A DNA stretch of 64,000 nucleotides from NCBI GenBank assembly GCA_018524725.1, contig JAEUWP010000135.1, positions 62,001-126,000 of the forward strand, written 5' to 3'. Every line of letters starts with the position of its first letter. Position 1 is the stretch's first letter. The stretch is from Podaxis mareebaensis (taxonomy: Eukaryota > Basidiomycota > Agaricomycetes > Agaricales > Agaricaceae). Positions 35,524-46,889 of this stretch are shown piece after piece. The position numbers were made by a program, and so were the translations under genes. The notes under the pieces were generated by a model. That model was not told where the DNA came from and ran no database searches. It was given only the letters and a program-made list of their open reading frames with translations.

Positions 35524-37687
35524 ATGGCTTTGCCGGTCATTGCTTTGGTTACTTGGGTAGTTTGACTCTACTGCATCAGCGCGGTAGCCGCCCTGGGTAC
35601 CCCAGCTCCCAAGGAGACTGAGATACTCGACTCTACGGGAACACATGGGCCATATTTGAACACACTTTCCCCCGGTCAACGATCGCTCTTCCATGAAGCC
35701 ATCAATGCCTTAGATGCGAACTTTGCACCCCCTTTCCTTGTGCGTATGCCCTCTTTATGATGTGATTTTGAATTGCTGAGGCGAAGAGAGGGCCGGCAGT
35801 TCAATTCACCACGCTATTCTGCATGGTATTCTGTCGGATTGTTAGCCAGGAATAAAGGGAATGATGTGAAGAGAGCATCCACACTCATCCGAAATGCGTA
35901 TGTCATGAGCCTAGGAATACGACGGAAGTCATAGTGACTTTGTGAGCAGGATCGATTTCCAGTTCAAAAATCCAGCTCAGCTCTGGTACGGAACTTTTAA
36001 GAACGATCCTAATGCTCCGGACCCGGGGCCTTTGTATCCACCAAGGGCAAGACTTATTGTTATATTTATGGATTGGACATACTCACCCAGATTGTTCTAA
36101 AAGATATATGGGTCGTACGATCCGAATGTTGGGTTGTTTGTATGCACGTCTTGGATCATCATCATTGAGGAATTTCAGCACCTATTGGATCCAGATTTGG
36201 TGGTCTTGATAAAGGAGAGCATGTATAACGCAACCGTAGGCGATGGTTATAGGGTTGGGGGTGTCGACATGGACAACCGTAAGCCCGTCCTGTCTTGCAC
36301 TATCCTGATGCTGGACATCATACCGCAGTCTTTCCGATCTACAGCAACCCATGGTAGGAAACCTCTCCAAAATTAGCCACCCGCGCTCATACAAAACAGG
36401 TATATGCGCGTTATGGCGGCCACGTACGTTGGGAATATGATGAGAGACCAAAACATGACGATGTGGGGAGATATCTGGGCTCGGGAAGCGATTCGAGAGT
36501 TCGAACGTTTTGACACCTTAAGCGAAGTAGGTTTGCTTCAGAGGCATTTTATGCGCACTTATATGTGCTCAGTTCAACTCTGGAACATATGCCGGAGTAA
36601 CGTTATATGCACTTTCGCTTTGGGGGTACATGCCCAAGAACTCCGTCATTGCACAGAGGGCACCGCAACTGATTTCAAAAATATGGGAAACCCTTGGAAG
36701 GTTCTATAACCCAAGCCTCCACACATTGGGTGGTCCTTGGGACAGAGCGTATGGGTTTGACATGGTGAAAAACGGACTTTCTTCCGCTTGATACACACAC
36801 TGAAATCACTCCTGCAGAGGAAATATTTCGCGATCCTCGGCGCACAAATAACTGGTCTAGTCCGGGGGGTGGGTGCGATTGAGCCAATTCCATCGCCTCT
36901 AATTGGGAGCGAGCATTTTGCCGACGTTGCCGCAGCAGTATTGTAAGCTAGAATTGCAGGCGATGGGTAGCTGGAACGCTAAAAGATTCGACAGGACGAC
37001 ACTGATTTCTAAATTCCATGATCCTCACGTTCCTTCTGCAGTTCGTTCTAGGCTTGTACAAGGGACGGAGACCCCGCATCTTACAGAGGCTCAGGCAGTA
37101 TCGCCGCCCTTTGACGACGTGAGGTTCCCCAGAAATTATACTTCTTGGAACGGGGAAGGGATAAGCGTCGGTGCAATCGAGGTTGACGGACGTTTTGTCG
37201 GAGGGGCTGCTACCAGTCCCATGCAATTCGCACCGGCTGTTTTACTGTGGATGACGCCGGCTGGTCAAGTAGCTTGGTTGGCGGTCAGTATTCTCGAATT
37301 AATAGACCGGTGTGGTTCCGCTGACAGCGGGAAAAGCATTATGTTTCATCGAGCAGCATATCCGCTCGCGCGAACGCACACAATTTAACTATTGCCTACC
37401 CGCCGTCAAGAGCTTTTCCGGAAACTTGGTCTCCTTCGGATACCCTCAGTCTTCTTGTATCGGGTATTCCTGGCCACTCGTTGGATCTCGACTTTGGGTC
37501 GGAGGGAACTGTGGAGTTACCGGGTATTCGGCTTTCGTTCTCGGGAAATCTTGCAAGTGGGGCGCAGCGATCCCTTGTATATGGAGCCGCCACGCTGAGC
37601 GATCTGGTTTACTATAATCTTACCTATGCGATCCCGGCTGACTTCGACGAGGTCCCAGAGGTTGTTATATCTTTCGAGAAGCTGTAA
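35524..37687 (+). pseudogene. secreted protein of unknown function, possibly (alpha/alpha)-toroid glycosidase-like; in-frame TGA in signal peptide
   Basis: A multi-exon gene, about 560 codons. ATG 35524 begins MALPVIALVTWVV, then TGA (35563-35565), then LYCISAVAALGTPAPKE in the same frame. Together this is a textbook signal peptide broken by one stop. Downstream all exons join in frame: FNSPRYSAWYSVGLLARNKG, LWYGTFKNDPNAPDPGPL, IYGSYDPNVGLF, SMYNATVGDGYRVGGVDMDN, RVMAATYVGNMMRDQNM, TLGGPWDRAYGFDM, NYTSWNGEGISVGAIEV and the end VPEVVISFEKL at TAA 37685-37687. Trp/Tyr-rich helical repeats suggest a six-hairpin toroid followed by a beta domain; I do not recognise a named family. One intron (36047-36103) seems to be GC-AG. 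The stop may be a real nonsense allele or a sequence error. No in-frame downstream ATG would restore secretion. Confidence 0.6.
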
Positions 37688-38340
37688 GATGAGAGCTAAA
37701 TTTGTAGTGTCGACCGTATCAATTGTTATTTGCTGAGGTGGTTGGATGTAGGGTCGATAGTTCCAGGGGCGATGAAGCAACAGCAGAATCGGAGGGCGGC
37801 TACTTTGACTCAGAAGATGTTTCCCCATCGAAGCCTCCCTTAACAGTAGGGCTGGGCAAATCAGTATTAGAAGAAGAGAATTCACCCTTCTCTTGACTAC
37901 CACTAATACTCATCACCGCAAATGATCATGAGGATGATCCAATTTGCTGATGCAGAACAGCCACTACAGCATTGCAGGGGCTAATGACGATCCTTCTTGT
38001 CCCATTGGCGTTGTTTCTGGCATGGCCTCGTGGTAATTGCGTTGATGCGCTTTCGGGAATGGGGTTCGCTACCTTGTGGGGTAATCAGAAACAGAGTGTT
38101 TGTGAAACCAAGACATCAACGATATGTATAACTTGTGCACTGGCCACCGAGAACCGGTTACCGCAGTAGTTGGGATCACTTTTTGGCGTCTTCGCGCAGG
38201 CACGTGCTGACGTAACGCGGTCTTTTTGGCCTTGTCTGCGGATGGAACAGCCACGGTGATGACAGCCCTGCTGTCGTGAACTGCCTCCAGCCACCAGGTC
38301 AAAATCGCGCCCAAGCGGTTTTTTCCTTAACTCCATCACC
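37688..38340. other. intergenic, chitin synthase upstream region
   Basis: About 650 bp with no supported gene. It contains the promoter and leader of the chitin synthase gene, with a C/T-rich stretch just before the ATG. Confidence 0.4.
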
Positions 38341-41300
38341 ATGTCCCATTATCCAGAGGTATGTTTCCGTTGTATGGCGAATGCAACAGCTAATCGCGGG
38401 CGCGTCGCAGGCGGATGAAGCTCAACGACGCCACTATAATGACGGTTATCCACCGTACTCCATCACGTCCAATCCTTATGAGCAGTACGATCATCAACAA
38501 CCTTACTCCTCCTCCGCATTGCCAGATCCATTTGCTAATCCTCCGCCGCACAATCCGTATTCTTCACCACCCCCGCCTCCTACCCTTCATCAATATGGCG
38601 ATCCCTATGGTGTACCAATGCATACACCCACTCCACCCATGCACTCACACTCGCCTCCCGTCATGCCACACTCACCTCCACCGCCCTCGAACTCAATCTT
38701 GACGGTTCCTTTCCAAGCACCCGGACCCCCACCGTCCTTAACCCCACAATCATCACATACCCCTGGATATCACACCCGTTATGAGCTGCACGACGATGGG
38801 GAACAGGACATGCATGATACCGGTGATATACCCCTCCTGCAACGTGATCCTTCTCGTAGTTCATACAACATGCCCATGCCTGGGAAATATGAGGGTGAGG
38901 GCAACGAGGATGATGCGCCAGAGATCAATATTAGATACGGCCGAATTCCCCAGCGCGTCCCCCGGCGCTATAAGACAATCAAGCGGGTTGAGTGAGTCGT
39001 TCCTAACATGGTAACACGGGATTGAAAGACGCTCATCGCCGTAAAGGCTCTTCCATGGAAATTTCGTACTCGACAATCCTGTCCCACCGAAGCTGCTGGA
39101 AATGTGTCCCAACAAGACGGATCGGGAGTTCACGCACATGCGATACTCAGCCGCCACGTGCGACCCCAACGACTTTAAGGATGCAGGGTTCACCTTACGA
39201 CAGGTGCTACATGACCCACCTCGGCGAACGGAACTTTTCATTGTCATGACGATGTACAATGAAGACGAGGAACTGTTTTGTCGTACATTCCACGGTGTCG
39301 TCAAGAATATTGCACATTTGTGTAAAAGGGACCGAAGCAAGACCTGGGGAAAGGATGGTTGGAAGAAGGTTGTGGTTTGTATCGTTAGCGATGGTCGCCA
39401 AAAGATCAACTCGAGAACTCTGAGTGTTATTGCTGCGATGGGTGCCTATCAGGAAGGGGTTGCCAAGGTCCGTTGTTGCTCGCTTCCTTTTTCCACTGGG
39501 TCTCATCTTTTCTTAGAACATAATTGACGATAAAGCCGTTACTGCCCACATTTACGAGTATACGACACAAAGTGAATTTCTTGTTGATTTGGTTGTTTCC
39601 GGTGCTAATTATTCCCCAGTTTCCGTGACGCCCTCTATGAAGATTGAAGGCGCTGAGAAAGGAGTAGTACCTGTTCAGGTCATCTTCTGTCTGAAGGAAA
39701 AGAATCAAAAGAAGATCAACTCGCACCGATGGTTCTTTAATGCTTTTGGACCCATTCTTCAACCCAACGTCTGCATTCTTCTCGATGTCGGAACTATGCC
39801 TGGCCCCACGAGTATCTACCATTTGTGGAAGGCTTTTGATATCAACTCCAATGTCGGTGGTGCTTGCGGTGAAATCGTAGCCCTGAAGGGCAAGTACGGC
39901 CAAAACTTGATCAACCCTTTGGTTGCGGCCCAGAATTTCGAGTACAAGATGTCTAATATCTTGGACAAGCCACTGTAAGTAGTAACGCCATTAGTTCTTC
40001 GCATAATCTGACTCTTGCCTTTGCAGAGAGTCCGTCTTCGGCTATATCACTGTGCTGCCTGGTGCCTTCAGTGCTTACCGTTATATTGCATTGCAAAATG
40101 ATTCTATGGGAGAAGGACCTCTCCAGAAGTACTTCCTTGGTGAAAAGATGGTATGTCCTGGTAATTGAAGCCGAAACAATTCCATGGAACTAACTTGGTG
40201 TTAGCATGGTTCAGGTGCAGATATATTTACGGCGAACATGTACCTCGCTGAGGATCGAGTGAGCAAGCTTCTGTCAGTTATTGTACTGAACTGACCATTG
40301 TTCAGATTCTTTGCTGGGAATTGGTCTCCAAACGCGGCGGTTCCTGGATTCTTCATTACGTCAAGTCCTCCTATGCCGTAACGGATGTACCAGATCAGGT
40401 ATGTTCCTCAGACGATGATCGAACCGCTCTGAAACTGACCTTACTCAATCTAGGTTCCAGAGTTAATCTCCCAACGTCGGCGTTGGCTGAATGGTTCCTT
40501 CTTTGCGGCTGTTCACAGCACTTTCCATTTCTATTACATCTATCGCTCCTCGCATTCTTTCCTTCGCAAGTTCTGGATCCACGTGGAGATGCTTTACCAA
40601 CTTTTCAATCTCATTTTTTCTTGGTTTGCACTTGTGAGTACGACTTCTATGCACCTCATCCCTGCATGGTCATCGTTTTTGTGTAGGCAAATTATTATAT
40701 TGCATTCGTGGTCTTGGCATCAGCTATGGCAGGCCTGGTTGGCGGCAGGGCCATTCAGATTGTTAACACAATCATCAACTACGCCTACCTTGGGCTTTTA
40801 ATAATGTGCTTCATTCTTTCTTTGGGTAATCGGCCGCAAGGTTCGAAATGGGGCTATACCGCAGCGTTTATTGGTTTTGGGTTAATTACTATATACATGA
40901 CGGTGCGTGGAATGGAGGGTTCGTCACCAATTCGTACTCATTCGACCTGGCCCAGACCTCTGCCTTCATCCTTGCATTCAAAGGCATCCAGGCCGCCGAA
41001 CAGGATGGACCGCTCACATTCGGGGATCTTTTCACGAACTCAATATTCAGGAATGTTGTCCTTTCTTTGTTGGCAACACTTGGCTTGTACATTATTGCCT
41101 CCCTTATCTTTGTAAGCCATCCGTTCCGTTGCAGTGAACACCGCTCACTACCCTGTAGTTCGAACCATGGCATATGATCACATCATTCATTCAATACCTC
41201 CTCATGGCTCCTTCATACATTGCTGTGCTTAACGTTTATGCTGTAAGTCCTCCATTTTATCCAACCGCTCATGATGAGATCTTACATTTCCGTAGTTCGC

Positions 41301-41838
41301 GAACGTGCACGATGTTTCATGGGGCACAAAAGGTGACAATAAGGCTAGCACGGATCTGGGTGTAGTCAAGACCTCTGGTGACAAGAAAGAGGTCGAGGTC
41401 ACCGTTCCGACGAATGAGAAGGATATCAATGCTTTGTACGAAGACGCGATCCATGTTCTCAATTCCAAGCCACCGAAGGTTGAGAGCAAACCTGACGCGA
41501 GCACGCAGCAGGAGGATTATTACCGTTCATTCAGGACTAAGTGAGTTGCTGCTTAAACAACCTGATCCTGTGTTGACGGTTGCTATTAGCGTTTTGTTGG
41601 CCTGGACGCTGAGCAATGCCTTACTCGCCGCGATCATCATTTCTACCATTGACGGCGAATCGCCAGCGAACGCTGTCAATGGTTATATGGCCTTTTTGCT
41701 CTATTCTGTTGCTGGCCTTGCTTGTGAGTGATTGTTCTAACGCTATTGCTCAAAGAAGACACTGAAATTCCACTCTTAGTCGTGAGATTCGTGGGCTCAA
41801 CAACATATATGGTCGTCAGATTATTTGCAGGAGAGTAA
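38341..41838 (+). CDS. chitin synthase (GT2, class I-III type, probably class III)
   Basis: A plasma-membrane processive glycosyltransferase that polymerises N-acetylglucosamine from UDP-GlcNAc. ATG 38341 opens a 6-codon exon (MSHYPE), then a Pro/Tyr/His-rich disordered tail of about 180 residues. The chitin synthase N-terminal domain has [17 protein letters not shown]. The catalytic core shows [33 protein letters not shown] in context ([20 protein letters not shown]), AEDRILCWELV and the product-binding [11 protein letters not shown]. Membrane helices follow ([19 protein letters not shown] and NAYLGLL-like stretches, then [19 protein letters not shown]). The last exon ends RLFAGE at TAA 41836-41838. 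At least nine introns are spliced, giving about 890 residues. The EFTHMRY block and short disordered tail favour class III. The gene looks complete. Confidence 0.92.
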
Positions 41839-43168
41839 ATATTCGATGGACTTACATACAATGGCGATCTTGCTTTGTTTTCTCTTCATCGTGTATATAT
41901 CCATTGTTTCGTTCAGACTTTCTGTTGACTTCTTGACATATCTGGACCCTTATGTTTTTTCACCGATATCTATGCTTTCGTCGCTGACTTTAATTGAATG
42001 CTGTATTTATTTATGCTCGAGAAATAGGGGCGTAGGTTGATGTTGAATACTTAGTGTCGGTACTTTCAGCCCGAAAAATGAAGCAGCCACTGGTGAGTAT
42101 GAATATCTGCACTGTACCACGACCACCGAACGTATCACGGTCCTTTTTAATAGCGCCGAGAATAAGAAGTGTCCATAACTATGGAAGAGAACCTGTAAAA
42201 TTCTTTCAAAAAAAACTGGTGAGCTGCGACCCGCTAGGCAGGTTTTCCTCGGTTTTTTTTGACCGCGGCGTTCACACAAGGTTTTACGAAGAAAATAGCC
42301 CTGAGAAGGGCGGCGAAAGATAATCATTCAGGCGCGCGCTCGGGAAGTGCCAAAGGAGTGTTTTGGGTGTTTCAGTGAACCCAGGACCGTGGTACGGTTC
42401 ATAATTGACGAATGGAATGGGCGCGAAGTGTGTAGCGTCCTAGTTAAGTCCAGTGGCGTGTTGGAGCGGAGTGAGCCGTCATTTCGGCCTCAGGTGTGTA
42501 TGATGGATATTCACGTCCCCGACACTCACTGACGTTTAGAATGATGATTGGATGACCGTTTGCAGTTGTGTCAACCACTCACGGTGACTCGGAGAGCCGG
42601 CGTGAGGTAAGTGGAGTGCCAAGTGCCTTCTAGCTTAGCTTGTGCATCTAGAACACTTCTGGCTGTGCGCATGAGGACGTGCGTGGGCCAAAAAAAAATA
42701 GCTGACGCAGTGTGTACACATTCAGCCTTTCGAGTCAAAGGGTCCGAACTTGGAGGATATTTTCAAGATCCAATGAGAAGATCACGGGCTGCATGATGCA
42801 CCGTTTTATGAACCCGATTCGAGAAAAAATCAAAGGGATTTCCGTATTGTCTGTTTCTCGGTTAGGTTTCTCGTGATTGCGAACTGCGAGGGATGACCCT
42901 CAGGGACTCTGTTCCGAGTCGTGTAAGTGACATAAGGGGAAAGAGCTCGGGGAGACGAACATTTTACTCAATGCTACGCCGAAGGCTTGAGGGAAGAGAA
43001 ATACTTCTAGATGGGGATTCGGAACGGATGACAATCTATCACAACTTGCAGCGCTAGTTGTGATGCAAAAGTAGGGTGGGTATCAAGATCAGCGGGATGT
43101 TTGGCTCTCACGGACTCGCCAAACAAAGCTCATTGACGTTGCCCATTGCCCCCTCATCCTCGACCACG
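41839..43168. other. 1.3 kb without a confident gene
   Basis: Intergenic between chitin synthase and AP-2 sigma. Short frames on both strands lack any family resemblance. It should contain the chitin synthase 3' end and the AP-2 sigma promoter. Confidence 0.4.
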
Positions 43169-43860
43169 ATGATACGGTTCATCCTGGTACAGGTAAGCGA
43201 CCTCAGGATGTGATTATACATATACGCTGTTATGACGCGAACCGAAGAACAGGCAAGGGAAAACTCGGTTATCCAAGTGGTATGTTCCTTACGATGATGA
43301 TGAGAAGGTCGGGTCTCTTGCTACCTTACAGGGGTATGGACTGATCTAGATTCCTCAGGTGAGGCTGCGCGGTGAAGTCCACAGGCTAGTGGCACCCAGA
43401 GATCAAAAGTATCAGTCGAATTTCGTTGAGGTGTGATTTGGTTGGCTCAGGCCGGTGACCCTTGCTAATCGTTGTGAATATAGTTTCGCAACTACAAAGT
43501 TGTCTATCGACGTTACGCGGGTCTGTTCTTTTGTGTTTGCGTAGACGCAAACGACAACGAACTGGCTTACTTGGAGGCGATACACTTGTTTGTCGAGGTT
43601 CTCGGTGCGCTCGTTTAGTATAACCAAGCCTGAACGGATGCTCAAACGGACTAGACTCTTTCTTCGATAACGTATGCGAACTAGACCTCGTATTCAATTT
43701 CTATAAGGTCAGCCGGATGACAGGAAAGGTATGGGGTAACGGCTTACATTCGTTTCAGGTCTATGCCATTCTGGACGAGATATTCCTTGCGGGTGAAATT
43801 GAGGAGACGAGCAAGGATGTAGTATTGGCACGCCTGGATGAACTTGAAAAGTTGGAGTAG
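43169..43860 (+). CDS. AP-2 clathrin adaptor small subunit sigma
   Basis: The sigma subunit of the AP-2 endocytic adaptor, a longin-fold protein that helps bind dileucine cargo signals at the plasma membrane. ATG 43169 gives MIRFILVQ, then the spliced exons [88 protein letters not shown] and [20 protein letters not shown]. It ends LEKLE at TAG 43858-43860. Residue-by-residue similarity to animal AP2S1 runs the full length of about 143 residues, and the FNFYKVY/LAGEI ending distinguishes it from AP-1 sigma. Five introns are spliced. It is intact. Confidence 0.94.
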
Positions 43861-44000
43861 ATTCGTGAACCGGTGAGCGTGTGATCCCGAGGTTCCCTCA
43901 AGCTATGTACTTAGTTGGTTCTTAGGATATTTTTGAGTCTCACCCTTTATTGTAACGCCAGTCAATGACATGATGACCACAAATTCATCGGCGAAAGTGC

Positions 44001-44006
44001 ATAAAA
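44001..44006 (+). promoter_or_regulatory. TATA-like element before the 44052 frame
   Basis: ATAAAA sits 51 bp before the ATG at 44052. It is a weak point in favour of that frame being expressed. Confidence 0.2.
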
Positions 44007-44051
44007 CCGTGGTTCAGCCGGCTCTCACATCTAGGCTTTCTCTGACGTTTG

Positions 44052-44420
44052 ATGTCTCTTCGACCATCAACATTTCCCATACCTGGTCCACTTACACTCC
44101 TCGAATCATTTAAGATGTTAATTTCGAAGAACAACCCCAGTTCCGAAGCTCGCCCGCAAGTCAATCTGTATTACGCTGATTACGGAACGCCTGAAATGCC
44201 ACCTTCTACTTCGAGTATCAACCCGCCATTTCTGACAGCAGATGGGTCAGTCAGGCAGGACATGATCCAACGATGCTTGCCCAGCGTGGTATATTATATT
44301 ATCCGTTCTAAGATAGCTGCGCACTTATTCCCCGCATCAGCTTGGGAAAAGAAGCATGCTGGGATGGAAACTGAACCTGGAGTGCCTGCCAATGGTGCCC
44401 AGAGGTGTAACATAAATTGA
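44052..44420 (+). CDS. hypothetical protein, uncertain
   Basis: An open frame of 122 codons from ATG 44052. It begins MSLRPSTFPIPGPLTLLES and holds a tyrosine-rich stretch (QVNLYYADYGTPEMPP) and CLPSVVYYIIRSKIAAHLF. I recognise no family. Further frames downstream (44527-44670, reading LLALGAWERTSPGINTG, and 44673-45002) look coding-like. They might be later exons of the same gene, since candidate CAG acceptors occur at about 44430 and 44510. No full splice model holds without a stop. It lies between AP-2 sigma and the F-box-like gene, all on the plus strand. It could equally be a chance frame. Confidence 0.3.
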   Translation: MSLRPSTFPIPGPLTLLESFKMLISKNNPSSEARPQVNLYYADYGTPEMPPSTSSINPPFLTADGSVRQDMIQRCLPSVVYYIIRSKIAAHLFPASAWEKKHAGMETEPGVPANGAQRCNIN

Positions 44421-45475
44421 ACTTTTGTCCCAGAAAAGACGCCGACTACCATATGTTCTCATGGCCGAATTCCCTCATTAAGCATAACCGAACCTCTCAG
44501 ATATGTCCCCAGATTTAATATATTCCGGGAGTCTCACATCCTTCTTTCACAGAGCTTTTGGCCTTGGGTGCCTGGGAACGGACGTCCCCTGGGATCAATA
44601 CCGGAACAAGTATATTTTTGAACGCGGGGAACCAACACCAAGTGGTGGGGAAAAAGAGACCTGTATGCCACCGTGAGTGAATATTACCTGACTGGAGGCC
44701 TGGAATTGGTGTGTACTATGCGTGTGGGTGAGCGATGGCCAAAGGCTCTTCCACAGCTCTGTTATTCCGTGCTCCAAGGAAACATTGTTCTTTCATTAAA
44801 CGATTGGCTTCTAGACTTGACAAATGACTTTGGAGCAACGTATTCGCGCCCAATCTATCACCGCCAGTTTGTCTCTGTACCTGGTTGGTGGTCGCAACCA
44901 AAGAGTCACATTGTGATTCTGCCGATTCAGGGTCAAATTCTTAGAAGAAAACTCACTGGAAGCGTCTCTTCGATTAGGTCAATGAAGGGTAACCAGTTGT
45001 AACCAACTAGCTCGGACATTGCCATCCCAACCTTAGATAGCGACCTATTTTGCGTTGCCTTCCGAGGATCCCGAACAAAGCGAACCACGCGAGCGGGAAT
45101 CCTATGCGTGGCGGCCACGTGGGACTTTGAGTAACGAAGTGGAATATTCGATTCACCCAGGGCAGATATTGCTGCGATGCTGATTTTTTGCAGGTGAGGA
45201 TGAATCAGAGGCCAGAGGTGTCCCAAATACTGGGAGTGGATCGTTTTGTTGACCTGACCCGGGGATCACCCCCTTGATCCCGAAATGCCCCCGCCAGGAT
45301 TTCCACGATGCACTCTCCTACATAAATAGCCCCTCCCATAGAAGCAGGTCACCTATTTGACCTCAGTCCTTCCCTGTCCCTCTTTATTCAACTATCGTAT
45401 CCGCCATAGGTCAGTGGCGTCACTGGCCAATCCTATCGGTTCCCAAAATCGCTGCTCCAGGTATTTCAATGTCCG
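44421..45475. other. intergenic or unresolved exons
   Basis: About 1 kb. The left half may contain exons of the hypothetical gene at 44052. The right part (from about 45240) looks like the promoter of the F-box-like gene and includes an ATAAATAG element. Confidence 0.35.
45322..45329 (+). promoter_or_regulatory. TATA-like element of the F-box-like gene
   Basis: ATAAATAG lies about 150 bp before the proposed ATG 45476 in a C-rich context, consistent with a core promoter. Confidence 0.35.
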
Positions 45476-46889
45476 ATGTGTTGGGGCGTTTACGAGCTCA
45501 TTTCAACTCCATCCCCCTTCCAGTCCATATTCACAACGGCATCAAATAACACGTCCGCAGCTGGGGCTCCAGAAAGGAGTAGGTGAGTTTCATGTTTCCT
45601 GCGTGATAGACTCACCCACCTTATACCTAGTGTAGGGTATGCTCGAGTGTCTACGGCCCTGACACTGGAGATATGCCGCAACGTTGTAAAGGAAATTGGC
45701 AATCGTAGCGACCTCGCCACCTTGTGCCAGGTCAGCAAAGGGTTTCGTACTTTTGCGGAACGCGCGCTATACAACACTCTCTACATGCGGAGCCTCCGTG
45801 AGAGCCTCCTCCTGTGTCGCACCCTCTCATCTACCTCACGAATTGCATCGCTTGTCGACGCCCTCACAATCTATGCCACTGCGGAGGAAGAAGTATCCGG
45901 GGAGGACAGTTCCAGTGAGGAAGAAGAACCTAGCGCCGAGCTGCCCCCTGAGTATTGGAATTCTATCTCACGGGCTCTGGAGCGAACAACGAACCTCCGT
46001 TATCTCAACCTGCATATCACAAACAGTGCCAACGCAAATGCCGCATGGACCTTGGATAACTGTACATTTCAACTCAGAGGGTTCCATTGCGACCTCAACT
46101 GGGACAGGCACCTCGTCACCTTCCTCAACAAGCAGGCAAAATTGAACGATCTATATCTCTTAGACTACATTGATATCAACAACTCTTCCACGCCAACCGC
46201 TGAAGCCTCGGCCTCAAATTCTCTTACACCGCTCTCCCCTTCAGCGCTCCCTAACCTTTCAATGCTGGAATGCACCTTCTCCGAGGCGGCCGTAGCTATA
46301 GTTCCCAATCGGCCTATTACACGCCTCAAGACCTGCTTCTCCCGCACCCAGCTGCCCGAGAAACGGACAGAAATGACGCTTCTGATGTCGAAGATACGTT
46401 TGTCCACGCGTCCATTACGCTCTCTGGACATCGCGGATTCGAAATACACGACATCCTTCTCTATGGAACTCTTATCCTCAATTGTACACTCGAGGGCCAC
46501 CTCTTCGGAGCTCAGGTACCTTGGCACGCTTGTTTTGCCCATTTCTGGAAGAGAGGTGAGCGGTGATTAGCACTTTCATATTGCCGAAGCATCATTGCGT
46601 GGACCTTGCTAACTCCCCTCGTGCCCTTCCATAGCGCTTGCAGTTTTATGGCCTGTTGATGCGACTGCCACGGATCCAGTGCGTTGAAGTGGAGGTTTCG
46701 GACTGGGTCCCTCCACCTTCGACGCCACCCGCGTTCCGCGCACTAGCGAGCGAAATGAGGCTGTATACACCCTCAGTTACTCGAGTTGTCTTTGTGCACA
46801 ACTTTGACAGGACGGTTGTGACTGTGGTGGATGGCGTGTGCCGGATGGATAATAACGCAAATTGCGAGCTGTTGTGGAGGGAAACATAA
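45476..46889 (+). CDS. F-box-like domain protein
   Basis: A probable substrate receptor of an SCF ubiquitin ligase, judged by its N-terminal F-box-like block. The proposed start is ATG 45476 (MCWGVYELIS); an intron from 45576 to about 45630 leads to TALTLEICRNVVKEI, then SDLATLCQVSKGFRTFAERA, which has F-box-like spacing (L-x-x-E-I, C-x-V-S-K-x-F). A strongly acidic insert (EEEVSGEDSSSEEEEPSAE, about residue 115) follows. The rest is leucine-rich and LRR-like (TTNLRYLNLHITN, LPNLSMLECTF, RPLRSLDIADS). An intron near 46553-46634 joins the last exon RLQFYGLLMRLPRIQCVEV, ending LLWRET at TAA 46887-46889. The start codon is the weakest part; the in-frame region is secure from about 45630. Agaricomycetes carry very many such F-box proteins. 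Confidence 0.72.

Noticed and set aside
36710..36960. Stops in the secreted-protein gene after FDMV and after AAAVL
   Set aside because: Both are removed by ordinary introns (gtgaaa...ctgcag; gtaagc...aaaag), so only the signal-peptide TGA remains unexplained.
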